From assembly GCA_018366195.1 (NCBI GenBank), contig JAGZIN010000004.1, positions 1 through 64,000 of the forward strand: DNA of 64,000 nucleotides. Direction: 5' to 3'. The position numbers and the translations under genes were made by a program. This document shows positions 8,033 to 17,029 of this stretch, one piece after another. Positions within the stretch are counted from its first letter, which is position 1, and every line of letters starts with the position of its first letter. This stretch comes from Butyricicoccus pullicaecorum (GTDB taxonomy: Bacteria; Bacillota; Clostridia; Oscillospirales; Butyricicoccaceae). The notes below the pieces were generated by a model. The model saw only the letters and a program-made list of their open reading frames with translations. It ran no database searches and had not been told where the DNA came from.

Positions 8033-10420
8033 ATGGCATTAGAGAATAAGTATCGTGTTCACGAAGTCGCAAAGGACTTTGGTGTAGGAAATAAGGAAGT
8101 TACAGACATTTTGAGCCAGTATGCAAAGACCCCAAAAAATCACATGCAGGTGCTAGATGAGCATGAACTGAGTTTGATTTTTGAGGTTATGACGCAGGAT
8201 AATCAGGTGCAGGCACTGGAGGAAACCTTACAGAGTCAGCAGCAGATTCGCAGCAAAAAGTTGGCAGAATCCCGTCAGCAGGCGGCGGCACAGCGTCAGG
8301 AAACACAAAAGCAGGCAGAAACCAAGCCGGCAAAGCCGCAGCAGGCGTCTGGTGCTGTCCACACAGAGCAAAAACCGGCAGAGCGTAAGGAAGAAAAGCA
8401 GGTACAGCAGCACAGCCGTGTCAAGCAGGTACACCGGATTGACACACGCACAGGCGGTGACGTCAATCTGGATAAGTATGACGAGCGTATTGACTCTTTG
8501 GTATCAGAAAAAGCAGAGCGCATGTCGTCCTCCAGCCAGAAGAAACAGAAGCTGACCAAAAAGTCCGACCAGCGTGCAAAGCAGCAGGCTTCCGGCAAGC
8601 GCCGTCAGGAGGAACAGGAAAAAATGCGCCGCTTGCAGCGTCAGCAGCAACAGGCTGCTGCCAAAAAGGTGCAGCTCAAGGTTTCCATTCCGGACGAAAT
8701 CAACGTCGGCGAGTTTGCACAGCGTATGAAGCGCACTGCGGCAGATATCATCAAGGAACTGATGAAGTTGGGTGTTATGGCTTCCGTATCCGAGACCATT
8801 GATTTTGATACAGCGGCGTTGGTTGCGGAGGAGCTCGGCGCAAAGGTAGAGAAGGAAGTGCATGTCACCATTGAGGAGCGCCTCTTTGATGAGCGTGAGG
8901 ATAAGGAAGAGGAGCTTGTACCGCGTGATCCGGTGGTTGTGGTAATGGGTCACGTTGACCATGGCAAGACCTCTCTGCTTGACGCAATCCGTAAGACAAA
9001 GGTGACTGCGGGCGAGGCTGGCGGTATCACTCAGCATATCGGTGCATATCGTGTTGAGGTTGATGGTAAGCCAATCACCTTCCTGGATACCCCAGGTCAT
9101 GCGGCGTTTACCTCAATGCGTGCGCGTGGTGCACAGGTGACGGATATTGCAATTTTGGTTGTTGCAGCTGATGACGGTATTATGCCGCAGACCATTGAGG
9201 CAATCAACCATGCAAAGGCAGCGAATGTGCCGATTATCGTGGCTGTCAATAAGATGGATAAGGAAAGTGCAAATCCAGACCGTGTGCTTCAGCAGCTGAC
9301 CGAGTATGAGCTGGTACCAGAGGAATGGGGCGGCGAAACCATCGTCTGCAATATTTCTGCGAAGTTCGGTCAGGGTATCGAAAACCTGCTCGAAATGGTT
9401 CTGCTGACAGCAGAGGTTGCTGATCTGAAGGCAAATCCGAACCGTCAGGCAAAGGGTACTGTCATCGAGGCAAAGCTTGACAAGGGCAGAGGTCCGGTGG
9501 CAACCATTCTGGTACAGAATGGTACCCTGCGCACAGGTGACGTTGTGGTTGCAGGTACGGCGGTCGGCCGTGTGCGCGCCATGACCGACGATGATGGCAG
9601 AAAGATTCAGGCAGCCGGACCTTCGGTACCGGTTGAAATCATCGGTTTGGGCGAGGTGCCGGGCGCTGGCGACATTTTCTATGCGGTTGATGACGAGCGT
9701 ATGGCACGCGAGCTGGTGGAACAGCGTAAGCAGAAGGAAAAGGACGAACGCAACAAGAACTTGCATAAGGTTACACTGGATAATCTGTTTGCCTCTATTC
9801 AGGAGGGCGAAATGAAGGAGCTGGGCATCATTGTCAAGGCAGACGTACAGGGTTCTGCTGAGGCGCTGCGTGCTTCTCTGGAAAAGCTATCCAATGAGGA
9901 GGTTCGCGTTCGCGTGATTCACAGCGCAGTTGGTGCAATCAATGAATCTGACGTGATGCTGGCGGCAGCTTCCGGTGCAATCATTGTGGGATTCAATGTG
10001 CGTCCGGACCGCGTGGCGACCGAATCAGCGGCAGCGCAGGGCGTGGATATGCGTATGTATCGCATCATCTATGACTGCATTGAGGAAATGGAGCAGGCAA
10101 TGAAGGGCATGCTGGCACCGAAGTTCCGTGAAGCAGTTCTGGGTCATGCAGAGGTGCGTACCACCTTCCGCGTTTCCGGTGTGGGTACCATTGCGGGCTG
10201 CTATGTGCAGGACGGCAAAATTCAGCGCTCTGCACAGGTGCGCATTGTGCGTGATGGCATTGTCATTCATGAAGGTGTCCTGTCCTCTCTCAAGCGTTTT
10301 AAGGACGACGTGAAAGAGGTTGCATCGGGCTATGAGTGCGGCTGCGGCTTCGAAAACTTTAATGATATCAAGGAAGGCGACGTATTTGAAGCCTTCGTGA
10401 TGGAAGAAATCAAGCAATAA
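8033..10420 (+). CDS. infB: Translation initiation factor IF-2
   Basis: 795 aa. ATG 8033 is preferred because GGAGGT (8019-8024) is eight bases away; ATG 8027 is too close. IF-2 places initiator tRNA on the 30S subunit and promotes subunit joining. The order is an IF2N domain (1-55), a long Gln/Lys/Ala-rich linker (about 65-215), a second IF2N (about 218-270), then the G domain with [15 protein letters not shown] (G1), DTPGHAAF (G3) and NKMDKE (G4). Domains II to IV follow. Length is normal for Clostridia. Confidence 0.97.
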   Translation: MALENKYRVHEVAKDFGVGNKEVTDILSQYAKTPKNHMQVLDEHELSLIFEVMTQDNQVQALEETLQSQQQIRSKKLAESRQQAAAQRQETQKQAETKPAKPQQASGAVHTEQKPAERKEEKQVQQHSRVKQVHRIDTRTGGDVNLDKYDERIDSLVSEKAERMSSSSQKKQKLTKKSDQRAKQQASGKRRQEEQEKMRRLQRQQQQAAAKKVQLKVSIPDEINVGEFAQRMKRTAADIIKELMKLGVMASVSETIDFDTAALVAEELGAKVEKEVHVTIEERLFDEREDKEEELVPRDPVVVVMGHVDHGKTSLLDAIRKTKVTAGEAGGITQHIGAYRVEVDGKPITFLDTPGHAAFTSMRARGAQVTDIAILVVAADDGIMPQTIEAINHAKAANVPIIVAVNKMDKESANPDRVLQQLTEYELVPEEWGGETIVCNISAKFGQGIENLLEMVLLTAEVADLKANPNRQAKGTVIEAKLDKGRGPVATILVQNGTLRTGDVVVAGTAVGRVRAMTDDDGRKIQAAGPSVPVEIIGLGEVPGAGDIFYAVDDERMARELVEQRKQKEKDERNKNLHKVTLDNLFASIQEGEMKELGIIVKADVQGSAEALRASLEKLSNEEVRVRVIHSAVGAINESDVMLAAASGAIIVGFNVRPDRVATESAAAQGVDMRMYRIIYDCIEEMEQAMKGMLAPKFREAVLGHAEVRTTFRVSGVGTIAGCYVQDGKIQRSAQVRIVRDGIVIHEGVLSSLKRFKDDVKEVASGYECGCGFENFNDIKEGDVFEAFVMEEIKQ

Positions 10421-10498
10421 CAATATAATAGCGAGCGGTTTGATGGCGCTCGATACCCCAAATACCACGCATGTAAGTGGTTGTATGATGAACAAAAC

Positions 10499-10527
10499 AC
10501 AGGGGCGGGCAAATCGCCCGCCCCTGT
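10499..10527. other. Strong GC-rich hairpin between infB and rbfA
   Basis: A perfect 12-bp stem (10499-10510 with 10516-10527, start ACAGGGGCGG) with a five-base AAATC loop. No T-run follows, so it is not a standard intrinsic terminator. It lies about 12 bp before the rbfA SD and may act as a 3' stabiliser, a pause or an RNase processing site. Confidence 0.6.
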
Positions 10528-10558
10528 CTGATTATCCCAAAGGAGGGAATCATAAGTT

Positions 10559-10936
10559 ATGGCAAATAATCGCATTGACCGTATTTCAGAAATGGTTGGG
10601 CGTGCGCTGGCAGAGGCAATCCGTTCGGTCAAAGACCCGCGTGTTTCCGATGCCTTTGTTTCGGTTACGCATTGTGAGGTGACCAATGACCTGCGCTATG
10701 CAAAGGTTTATATCTCGGTTATGGGACCTGATGCACAGGCAGCAGAGGTAATGAAAGGGCTGAAATCTGCGGCAGGGTGGCTGCGCCGCGAGGTAGGACA
10801 TGCAGTACAGCTGCGTTATGCGCCGGAACTTGTCTTTACACTGGACCATTCGATTGAGAGTGGTGCGCATATCAATGATGTAATCAATCAGCTCGAGCGG
10901 GAAGGCAAGATGGGCACAGAGGAGAATGATGCATGA
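10559..10936 (+). CDS. rbfA: 30S ribosome-binding factor RbfA
   Basis: 125 aa, with AAAGGAGGG upstream. RbfA is a small KH-type protein needed for 16S rRNA 5' helix maturation and cold adaptation. The family pattern is seen in RIDRISEMVGRALAEAI, VKDPRVSDAFVSVTHCEVT, LRYAKVYISVMG and the AVQLRYAPELVFTLDHSIE strand. The stop overlaps the start of the next gene (ATGA). Confidence 0.95.
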   Translation: MANNRIDRISEMVGRALAEAIRSVKDPRVSDAFVSVTHCEVTNDLRYAKVYISVMGPDAQAAEVMKGLKSAAGWLRREVGHAVQLRYAPELVFTLDHSIESGAHINDVINQLEREGKMGTEENDA

Positions 10937-11898
10937 GTGAAATGATTGCGCGTGCAGCGCAGGCTCTTCTGGAAGCAGACAATATTCTGGTTTTATCACA
11001 TCGCCGTCCAGATGGAGATACCACAGGCTGTGCAGGCGCTTTGTGCCGTGGCTTGCGGCAGTTGGGCAAGACCGCCTATATTCTCCCGAATCCGGATTTG
11101 ACAGCAAGGTATCAACAGCTGCTCGAGCCATGCTATGCACCAGACGGATTTACGCCGGCATGTGTTGTGACAACCGATATTGCCGATTATAGCCTGTTGA
11201 CAGACAATGCCAAAGCATATCAGGACAGAATTGACATTGTCATCGATCACCACCGTTCGAATGTGATGAAGGCACCGGTGCGTGCGATACGAGAGGCTGC
11301 CGGCGCAAATGGCGAGGTGGTTCTGGATATTCTTGACGCGATGCAGGTCGTGCTCGACAAGGAGATTGCGACCTGTCTCTATGTAGCACTCTCGACAGAC
11401 ACGGGCTGCTTCCGGTATTCTAATACGACACCGCACACGCTGCGTGCGGCTGCACGGTGTCTGGAGGCTGGTGTCGATGGCGGAGAGCTGAACCGCAGAC
11501 TGTTTGAGGTCAAAAGCTGGGCACGCTTCCAGATGGAGCGCATTGTGTTTGACACCATGCAGTTTTTGCGGGAGGGCAAGATTGCGCTCGTTGTCATTCG
11601 ACGGTGTGACATTGACCGTACGGGGGCAGATATGGACGATTTGGATTCTATCGCTTCCCTGACCCGTCAAATCGAGGGAGTGCAGGTGGGCATTACCGTT
11701 ACAGAAAACAAGGACTTGACCTGTAAGATTTCTGTACGCACCACCAAAGAAATTGATGCCTCTGCAATTTGCGCAAGATGCGGCGGCGGCGGACATTTGC
11801 GTGCGGCAGGTGCAACGCTGTCCTGTGAAGCAGATGAGGCATGTGCAAGGATTTTGGAAGCCACGGAGCAGGTTTATGCAGAAAGTGAGCTTGCCTGA
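10933..11898 (+). CDS. nrnA: DHH-family phosphoesterase (NrnA-like oligoRNase/pAp phosphatase)
   Basis: 321 aa, starting in a four-base overlap with rbfA. Motifs of the DHH superfamily appear in order: VLSHRRPDGDTTG (metal site), TTDIAD, VIDHHRSN (the DHH motif) and a C-terminal DHHA1 domain with CGGGGHLRAAGAT. NrnA homologues degrade nano-RNA and dephosphorylate 3'-phosphoadenosine 5'-phosphate. The place between rbfA and truB is conserved in Clostridia. c-di-AMP/pGpG hydrolysis by some relatives is known, so the exact substrate is an inference. Confidence 0.9.
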   Translation: MSEMIARAAQALLEADNILVLSHRRPDGDTTGCAGALCRGLRQLGKTAYILPNPDLTARYQQLLEPCYAPDGFTPACVVTTDIADYSLLTDNAKAYQDRIDIVIDHHRSNVMKAPVRAIREAAGANGEVVLDILDAMQVVLDKEIATCLYVALSTDTGCFRYSNTTPHTLRAAARCLEAGVDGGELNRRLFEVKSWARFQMERIVFDTMQFLREGKIALVVIRRCDIDRTGADMDDLDSIASLTRQIEGVQVGITVTENKDLTCKISVRTTKEIDASAICARCGGGGHLRAAGATLSCEADEACARILEATEQVYAESELA

Positions 11899-12810
11899 AT
11901 GGAAACAAGCGGTATTTTGATTTTTAATAAGCCGCCGGATTTTACCTCACATGATGTTGTTGCCAAGCTGCGCGGGATTTTACGCACCCGAAAGATTGGA
12001 CATGGCGGTACGCTGGACCCGATGGCAACCGGCGTGCTGCCCATCTTTGTGGGAGGTGCAACAAAGGCGGCAGATTATGCAGCGGCGCAGGATAAGGAGT
12101 ATCTTGCAGGCTTTACCTTGGGCTTTGCAACCGACACACAGGATACCACAGGACAAATTACCGCACGCTCCGAAAAGCGTGTGCAGACCGAACAGGTCAA
12201 AGCAGTTTTGGACAGCTTTCTGGGGGAGCAGCAGCAGATTCCACCTATGTATTCTGCGGTGAAAATCGGTGGACACAAGCTCTATGATTTGGCGCGCAGT
12301 GGAAAAACCATTGAGCGCCCAGCGCGTGCGATTACGATTTTAGAGATTGCGCTTTGTGATTTTGATGAACAGACTCAGCAGGGGACTCTGCGCGTTGTAT
12401 GCTCAAAGGGGACGTATGTACGCACAATCGTACATGACTTGGGGGAACGTTTGGGAACCTATGCTGCAATGCACGCACTGACACGGATTCGCTCCGGCAG
12501 CTATACACTGGAAGGGGCTTTATCTTTTGAAATGCTGGAAACGGCACGAGATGCGGGCACATTGAACCGGCTATTTCTGCCAACGGACACCCTCTTTTCT
12601 GCGTATCCGGCAGTTTCCATCAATGATGAGGGAAATGAGCGCGCACTGCGCGGCGCAACCGTATTCGAACGTCAGACAAGTGGTCTGGCAGAGCTTGCGC
12701 CCGGAACGCTGTGCCGCGTTTATTACAATGGTGTATTTTGCCTGCTGGGGCGGATTGACCAGCTGGACAAAGGCGGGAAAGGGCTGTTTGTCCATAAAAA
12801 TTTTAGATAA
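11899..12810 (+). CDS. truB: tRNA pseudouridine(55) synthase TruB
   Basis: 303 aa, starting directly after the nrnA stop. TruB makes pseudouridine 55 in the T-loop of tRNA. The catalytic Asp lies in GHGGTLDPMATGVLP (about residues 35-49). Other markers are the N-terminal GILIFNKPPDFTSHDVV, the YSAVKIGGHKLYDLARSG block and the CSKGTYVRTIVHDLGERLG strand. Length is typical. Confidence 0.96.
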   Translation: METSGILIFNKPPDFTSHDVVAKLRGILRTRKIGHGGTLDPMATGVLPIFVGGATKAADYAAAQDKEYLAGFTLGFATDTQDTTGQITARSEKRVQTEQVKAVLDSFLGEQQQIPPMYSAVKIGGHKLYDLARSGKTIERPARAITILEIALCDFDEQTQQGTLRVVCSKGTYVRTIVHDLGERLGTYAAMHALTRIRSGSYTLEGALSFEMLETARDAGTLNRLFLPTDTLFSAYPAVSINDEGNERALRGATVFERQTSGLAELAPGTLCRVYYNGVFCLLGRIDQLDKGGKGLFVHKNFR

Positions 12811-12847
12811 ATAACAGGAAGCGAACGGCTTCGACTGGAGGTTCCAG

Positions 12848-13747
12848 ATGATATCACAGCATCAAAAGCCGCGTGCGATAGCGCTCGGCTATTTTGACGG
12901 TGTGCACATGGGACACCGTGCTCTGATGCAGCGCGCTGTACAGCGCGCACAGGAAATCGGGGGGATTTCGGCGGTGTTCACCTTTGATAAGCATCCATCT
13001 TCAATTGTTACCGGTCAACAGGTTCCGCTATTGACAGCAGATGCGTACCGTCAAGATGAAATCAAACAGCGTGGCGGCGTAGACGAAGTGATCTTCGGAC
13101 ATTTCGATGAATTGCGCACGATGGATTGGCGTGATTTTATCCATGAGCTGCTGATAGGAAAATTTCATGCAAAATATATTATCTCTGGGCACAATAACCG
13201 ATTCGGTTATATGGGGCGTGGTACGCCCGAAGGAATGGCAGAGGAATGTGCAAAGGTGGGAGTGGGCTATGACTGTATCCCTGATGTCAAAATTGGCGGT
13301 ATCGTCGTATCTTCCACTTATATTCGTCAGCTCATTTCTTTGGGAGATATGGAGCGTGTGTCAGAGTTTTTGGGACATCCCTATACGATTACCGGAGTTG
13401 TTGCACATGGACGCAAGGTTGGGCGCACTTATGGTGTGCCAACGGTGAATTTGCCGCTTCCTCCAGAAATGGCATTGCCGCCGTTTGGGGTCTATGCGTC
13501 CAAAGTTCAGGTGGGGGACCAGCAATATCTGGCAGCAACCAATATTGGTGTGAAGCCAACTTTTGTTGATGCAGGTGCTCCAACGATTGAGCCGCATTTG
13601 CTGGATTTTTCAGGGGATTTGTACGGAAAGCTGATTCATGTGGAATTGCATCGGTTTTTACGACCAGAAAAAACATTTGACAGTGTGGAAGCACTGCATG
13701 CAGCCATTCAGGAGAATGTGCAGCAAACCCGTGATTTTTTCGCATAA
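12848..13747 (+). CDS. ribF: Bifunctional riboflavin kinase/FAD synthetase RibF
   Basis: 299 aa, with GGAGGT before ATG. It converts riboflavin to FMN and FMN to FAD. The N-terminal nucleotidyltransferase domain has LGYFDGVHMGHRALM and the ISSTYIRQ-like VSSTYIRQLIS motif; the C-terminal kinase domain (about 180-299) has GRTYGVPTVNLPL, the GVYASKV strand and IEPHLLDFSGDLYG. It is the last gene of the operon, closed by the terminator at 13777-13819. Confidence 0.96.
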   Translation: MISQHQKPRAIALGYFDGVHMGHRALMQRAVQRAQEIGGISAVFTFDKHPSSIVTGQQVPLLTADAYRQDEIKQRGGVDEVIFGHFDELRTMDWRDFIHELLIGKFHAKYIISGHNNRFGYMGRGTPEGMAEECAKVGVGYDCIPDVKIGGIVVSSTYIRQLISLGDMERVSEFLGHPYTITGVVAHGRKVGRTYGVPTVNLPLPPEMALPPFGVYASKVQVGDQQYLAATNIGVKPTFVDAGAPTIEPHLLDFSGDLYGKLIHVELHRFLRPEKTFDSVEALHAAIQENVQQTRDFFA

Positions 13748-13776
13748 CGCATGAGCATAAGACAAGGTACAATTTG

Positions 13777-13819
13777 AAAAGAGCGAGCTGTCTGTATGAT
13801 ACAGACGGCTCGCTCTTTT
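13777..13819. terminator. Bidirectional terminator between ribF and rodA
   Basis: AAAAGAGCGAGC pairs with GCTCGCTCTTTT, with an inner GTCTGT/ACAGAC stem. T-runs occur on both strands, which suits the convergent genes ribF and rodA. Confidence 0.85.
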
Positions 13820-13826
13820 GTTCGAT

Positions 13827-14957
13827 TTATTTTTGCAGCCAGCTTGGTTTTGCACGCATACGCACACCCGCCGCGACGCCAAGCGCAGCGTACATCGTAA
13901 CGACCGAGGTGCCGCCGTAGGAAAACAGCGGAAGGGTAATGCCAACAACAGGGAACATACCAAGGCACATGAGAATATTCTGAAAGCTTTGGAACATGAA
14001 CATGCCCGCAATCCCGACAGTTAAAAGTGAGGAGAAGGTAGAGCCTGCCCGAAAGCTGACATAAAATAGACGCAGTACCAACAGAGAAAGCAGTATCATG
14101 ACAAGCATCGCACCAATAAATCCAAATTCTTCTCCGGCAACGGTATAAATGAAGTCGGAACGATTGACAGGTACTTTGCCATATTGGGTCTGTAAGCCCT
14201 GCATATAGCCTGCGCCGCTGAATTGTCCAGCACCAATGGCAATTTTACTCTGTGCAGTTTGGTGATAATAGTCTTTGCCTTGGTATAGGTTATCAATGGC
14301 CGGGTCGAACAAGACAAGAATACGGGCAAGTCGGTAGCCGCTCAAAAACTGGAACAGAATGGGGACTGCGGCAAGCCCGAATACCAACCCGCCGAATACC
14401 CATTTGTAGGAAACACCAGCAGCAAAAATCATCGTCATAGCAATGGGGAGGTAGCTGAAGGCAACACCGGCATCATGCTGGGCAATCAGAATCGCACCGA
14501 CTGGGAGCATGACATGGATACCGAGCTGAAGCAGGGTTTGCCAGCGGTTGATTTCTTCAAATACCAGCATCAGGTGTGCCGCAAAGGTAATGATGAATAA
14601 AATTTTGCCGATTTCACCGGGCTGAATCGTGATAGAGCCAATGGTAATCCAGCTGCGGTTACCGCCATGGTCTGTGCCGAGAAAGAGCATGGATAGTTGA
14701 AATAAGAGGTTAAAAATCAGGAGAATGTGCCAGTAACGCTTGATGGATTCCAAATCAATCAGGGACATAATGATAAAGACCAGAAATCCGATTCCGGTTG
14801 CAATCCCTTGAATCAACATATAACGCTCGTGTAGGGAGTCGGTTGCGGTTGCAGAATTGACAAGCACCAGACTGTATGCAGAGCAGCAGAGCGCCAGAAG
14901 CAGTAAATACAAATCGGTGTTTTTGAAATAGTGCGCAGTGGAGCGCAGCGGATTCAT
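13827..14957 (-). CDS. rodA: SEDS-family peptidoglycan glycosyltransferase (RodA/FtsW/SpoVE)
   Basis: 376 aa with about ten hydrophobic segments. SEDS proteins polymerise lipid II into glycan strands at the outer face of the membrane. Signature stretches are NRSWITIGSITIQPGEIGK (the substrate cavity region), the QHDAGVAF motif, YLQGKD-like NLYQGKDYYHQTAQSKIAIG, and NRSDFIYTVAGEEFGFIGA, and the end LFSYGGTSVVTMYAALGV. It resembles RodA (elongation) more than FtsW or SpoVE, but assignment among these is not certain. It stands alone, convergent to ribF. Confidence 0.9.
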   Translation of the reverse strand: MNPLRSTAHYFKNTDLYLLLLALCCSAYSLVLVNSATATDSLHERYMLIQGIATGIGFLVFIIMSLIDLESIKRYWHILLIFNLLFQLSMLFLGTDHGGNRSWITIGSITIQPGEIGKILFIITFAAHLMLVFEEINRWQTLLQLGIHVMLPVGAILIAQHDAGVAFSYLPIAMTMIFAAGVSYKWVFGGLVFGLAAVPILFQFLSGYRLARILVLFDPAIDNLYQGKDYYHQTAQSKIAIGAGQFSGAGYMQGLQTQYGKVPVNRSDFIYTVAGEEFGFIGAMLVMILLSLLVLRLFYVSFRAGSTFSSLLTVGIAGMFMFQSFQNILMCLGMFPVVGITLPLFSYGGTSVVTMYAALGVAAGVRMRAKPSWLQK

Positions 14958-15072
14958 AGAAAGGACCTCCCTTTGCGATAGAAGCTGTGGATATTGATAG
15001 AATTCATAAAAGTATGCAATTTATCATAACACAATTTCAGTGGAAAAGCGAGAATAAAATATGACAGATTTA

Positions 15073-15101
15073 TTTTTAATTTATGAATTCTATGGTAAAA
15101 T
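15073..15101 (+). promoter_or_regulatory. Candidate extended -10 promoter of fhs
   Basis: TGG-TAAAAT (15093-15101) gives an extended -10. The -35 region TTTTTA (15073-15078) is weak but correctly spaced. It lies about 70 bp before the fhs start. No folate riboswitch is recognisable in this leader. Confidence 0.45.
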
Positions 15102-15171
15102 AACGATAAATGATTCTTTTCCCTGAGGCGCACGATGACACCATAATACATGGACACATGGAGGAATATCA

Positions 15172-16842
15172 ATGATGACAGATATTGAAATCGCACAGAA
15201 TTGCCAAATGTATCCCATTGCTGAGATTGCAGAAAAAGCGGGGATTGCGTCTGATGAACTGGAGCTTTACGGCAAGTATAAGGCAAAGCTTTCATCTGAA
15301 ACTTGGCAGCGCTTGCAGAATCAGCCAGACGGTAAGCTGGTTTTGGTCACTGCAATCAATCCAACACCAGCGGGCGAGGGCAAGACAACCACAACCGTGG
15401 GATTGGGACAGGCGATGGCAAAGCTTGGAAAAAAGGCGATGATTGCATTGCGCGAGCCGTCTTTGGGTCCGGTCTTTGGGGTGAAGGGCGGTGCAGCAGG
15501 CGGCGGCTATTCACAGGTGGTACCGATGGAGGATATCAATCTGCATTTTACGGGCGATATGCACGCCATCACCGCAGCCAATAACCTGCTCTGTGCAATG
15601 TTGGACAATCATTTGCAGCAAGGCAATGAGCTGGGAATTGATTCGCGCCGAATCTTATTTACGCGTGTGATGGATATGAATGACCGTGCGCTGCGCAACC
15701 TGACCATTGGTCTGGGTGGGAAAGCCAATGGCGTACCGCGTGAGGATCACTTTATGATTACTGTTGCATCAGAGGTCATGGCAATTTTGTGCTTGGCGCA
15801 GGATATTCTGGATTTGAAGCATCGCCTGGGAAATATTCTGGTTGCCTATCGCTATGACGGCAGTCCTGTATATGCGCGGGAGTTGGGCGCAGACGGCGCA
15901 ATGACCGCACTGCTCAAAGATGCAATTAAGCCCAATCTCGTGCAGACTCTGGAGGGGACTCCCTGCCTGATGCACGGTGGCCCGTTTGCTAATATTGCAC
16001 ATGGCTGCAACAGCGTACAGGCAACAAAAATGGCACTCAAGCTGTCAGATGTTGCCATTACAGAGGCAGGCTTTGGTGCAGATTTGGGAGCAGAGAAATT
16101 CTTTGATATCAAATGCCGTGCAGCTGGACTGAAGCCGGACTGTGTTGTGTTGGTTGCAACGGTTCGGGCGCTGAAATATAATGGCGGTGTCGCAAAGGCA
16201 GAGCTCAATCACCCGAATCTTGATGCGTTGGAACGCGGCATTGTAAATTTAGATGCACATATTGAAAACATTCAAAAATTTGGGTTGCCGGTTGTGGTGG
16301 CAATCAATGCGTTTCCAACAGATACCGAGCAGGAAATGAATGTCATTCGTGCACATTGTGAGCAGAAAGGCGTGCGCGTCGCGCTTTCTGAGGTGTTTGC
16401 AAAGGGCGGTGCCGGCGGCACGGAACTGGCGCAGGAGGTGCTGGACGTGTTAGCGGAGGAGACTGCCGATTTTCAGCCGATTTATTCGCTGGAGCAGCCG
16501 CTGGAAGATAAGATTCGGACCATCGCTACCCAAATCTATGGTGCGGCAGATGTGAATATCCTTCCGGCAGCCAGCAAGGAACTTTCCAATATTGCAGAAC
16601 TGGGGTATGGAAATCTGCCGATTTGCATGGCAAAGACACAATATTCCCTGTCTGATGATGCTTCTCTGCTTGGACGTCCAAAGGATTTTACCATTACCGT
16701 TCGTACCGCGCGTTTGTCTGCCGGCGCAGGGTTTGTGGTTTGTGAGACGGGCGCTATTATGACAATGCCCGGATTGCCCAAGAAGCCTGCCGCACTTTCT
16801 ATCGACATAGACGAAAACGGTAAAATTACAGGACTATTCTAA
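15172..16842 (+). CDS. fhs: Formate-tetrahydrofolate ligase
   Basis: 556 aa, with GGAGG seven bases before ATG. The enzyme uses ATP to join formate to tetrahydrofolate, giving 10-formyl-THF for purines, fMet and, in acetogens, the methyl branch of the Wood-Ljungdahl pathway. The ATP-binding loop is [18 protein letters not shown] (about residues 62-79). Other family markers are [20 protein letters not shown], the [16 protein letters not shown] stretch and [20 protein letters not shown]. Length matches the family. No other C1-pathway gene is nearby. Confidence 0.97.
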   Translation: MMTDIEIAQNCQMYPIAEIAEKAGIASDELELYGKYKAKLSSETWQRLQNQPDGKLVLVTAINPTPAGEGKTTTTVGLGQAMAKLGKKAMIALREPSLGPVFGVKGGAAGGGYSQVVPMEDINLHFTGDMHAITAANNLLCAMLDNHLQQGNELGIDSRRILFTRVMDMNDRALRNLTIGLGGKANGVPREDHFMITVASEVMAILCLAQDILDLKHRLGNILVAYRYDGSPVYARELGADGAMTALLKDAIKPNLVQTLEGTPCLMHGGPFANIAHGCNSVQATKMALKLSDVAITEAGFGADLGAEKFFDIKCRAAGLKPDCVVLVATVRALKYNGGVAKAELNHPNLDALERGIVNLDAHIENIQKFGLPVVVAINAFPTDTEQEMNVIRAHCEQKGVRVALSEVFAKGGAGGTELAQEVLDVLAEETADFQPIYSLEQPLEDKIRTIATQIYGAADVNILPAASKELSNIAELGYGNLPICMAKTQYSLSDDASLLGRPKDFTITVRTARLSAGAGFVVCETGAIMTMPGLPKKPAALSIDIDENGKITGLF

Positions 16843-16870
16843 AAACAAGAGTGGCTCATCATGATGCTCG

Positions 16871-16901
16871 AAAAGACCTTCTGCTTTCAGAAGGTCTTTT
16901 T
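16871..16901 (+). terminator. Terminator after fhs
   Basis: AAAAGACCTTCTG pairs with CAGAAGGTCTTTT across a four-base CTTT loop, followed by a T-run. Confidence 0.9.
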
Positions 16902-16934
16902 CTGTGGGACATCAGAAAAAATTTGCTATTTTAT

Positions 16935-16963
16935 GCTGAATCCTGAAAGTTATATGCTATAAT
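16935..16963 (+). promoter_or_regulatory. Extended -10 promoter of the FtsA-like gene
   Basis: TGC-TATAAT (16955-16963) is an extended -10. The -35 GCTGAA (16935-16940) is poor, as is common with this type. The start codon is at 17030. Confidence 0.55.
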
Positions 16964-17029
16964 AAGGATAAACGAAATCTATACGGAGGCAGGTGGCTCG
17001 TAAGAAATCGCTTGCCGGGAGGAATCAAT

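Noticed and set aside
10996..11796. Minus-strand frame of 266 codons opposite nrnA
   Set aside because: Shadow of the DHH phosphoesterase gene; no SD, no family features.
14958..15171. Folate riboswitch before fhs
   Set aside because: No element resembling the tetrahydrofolate aptamer core could be seen in this 214-bp gap.
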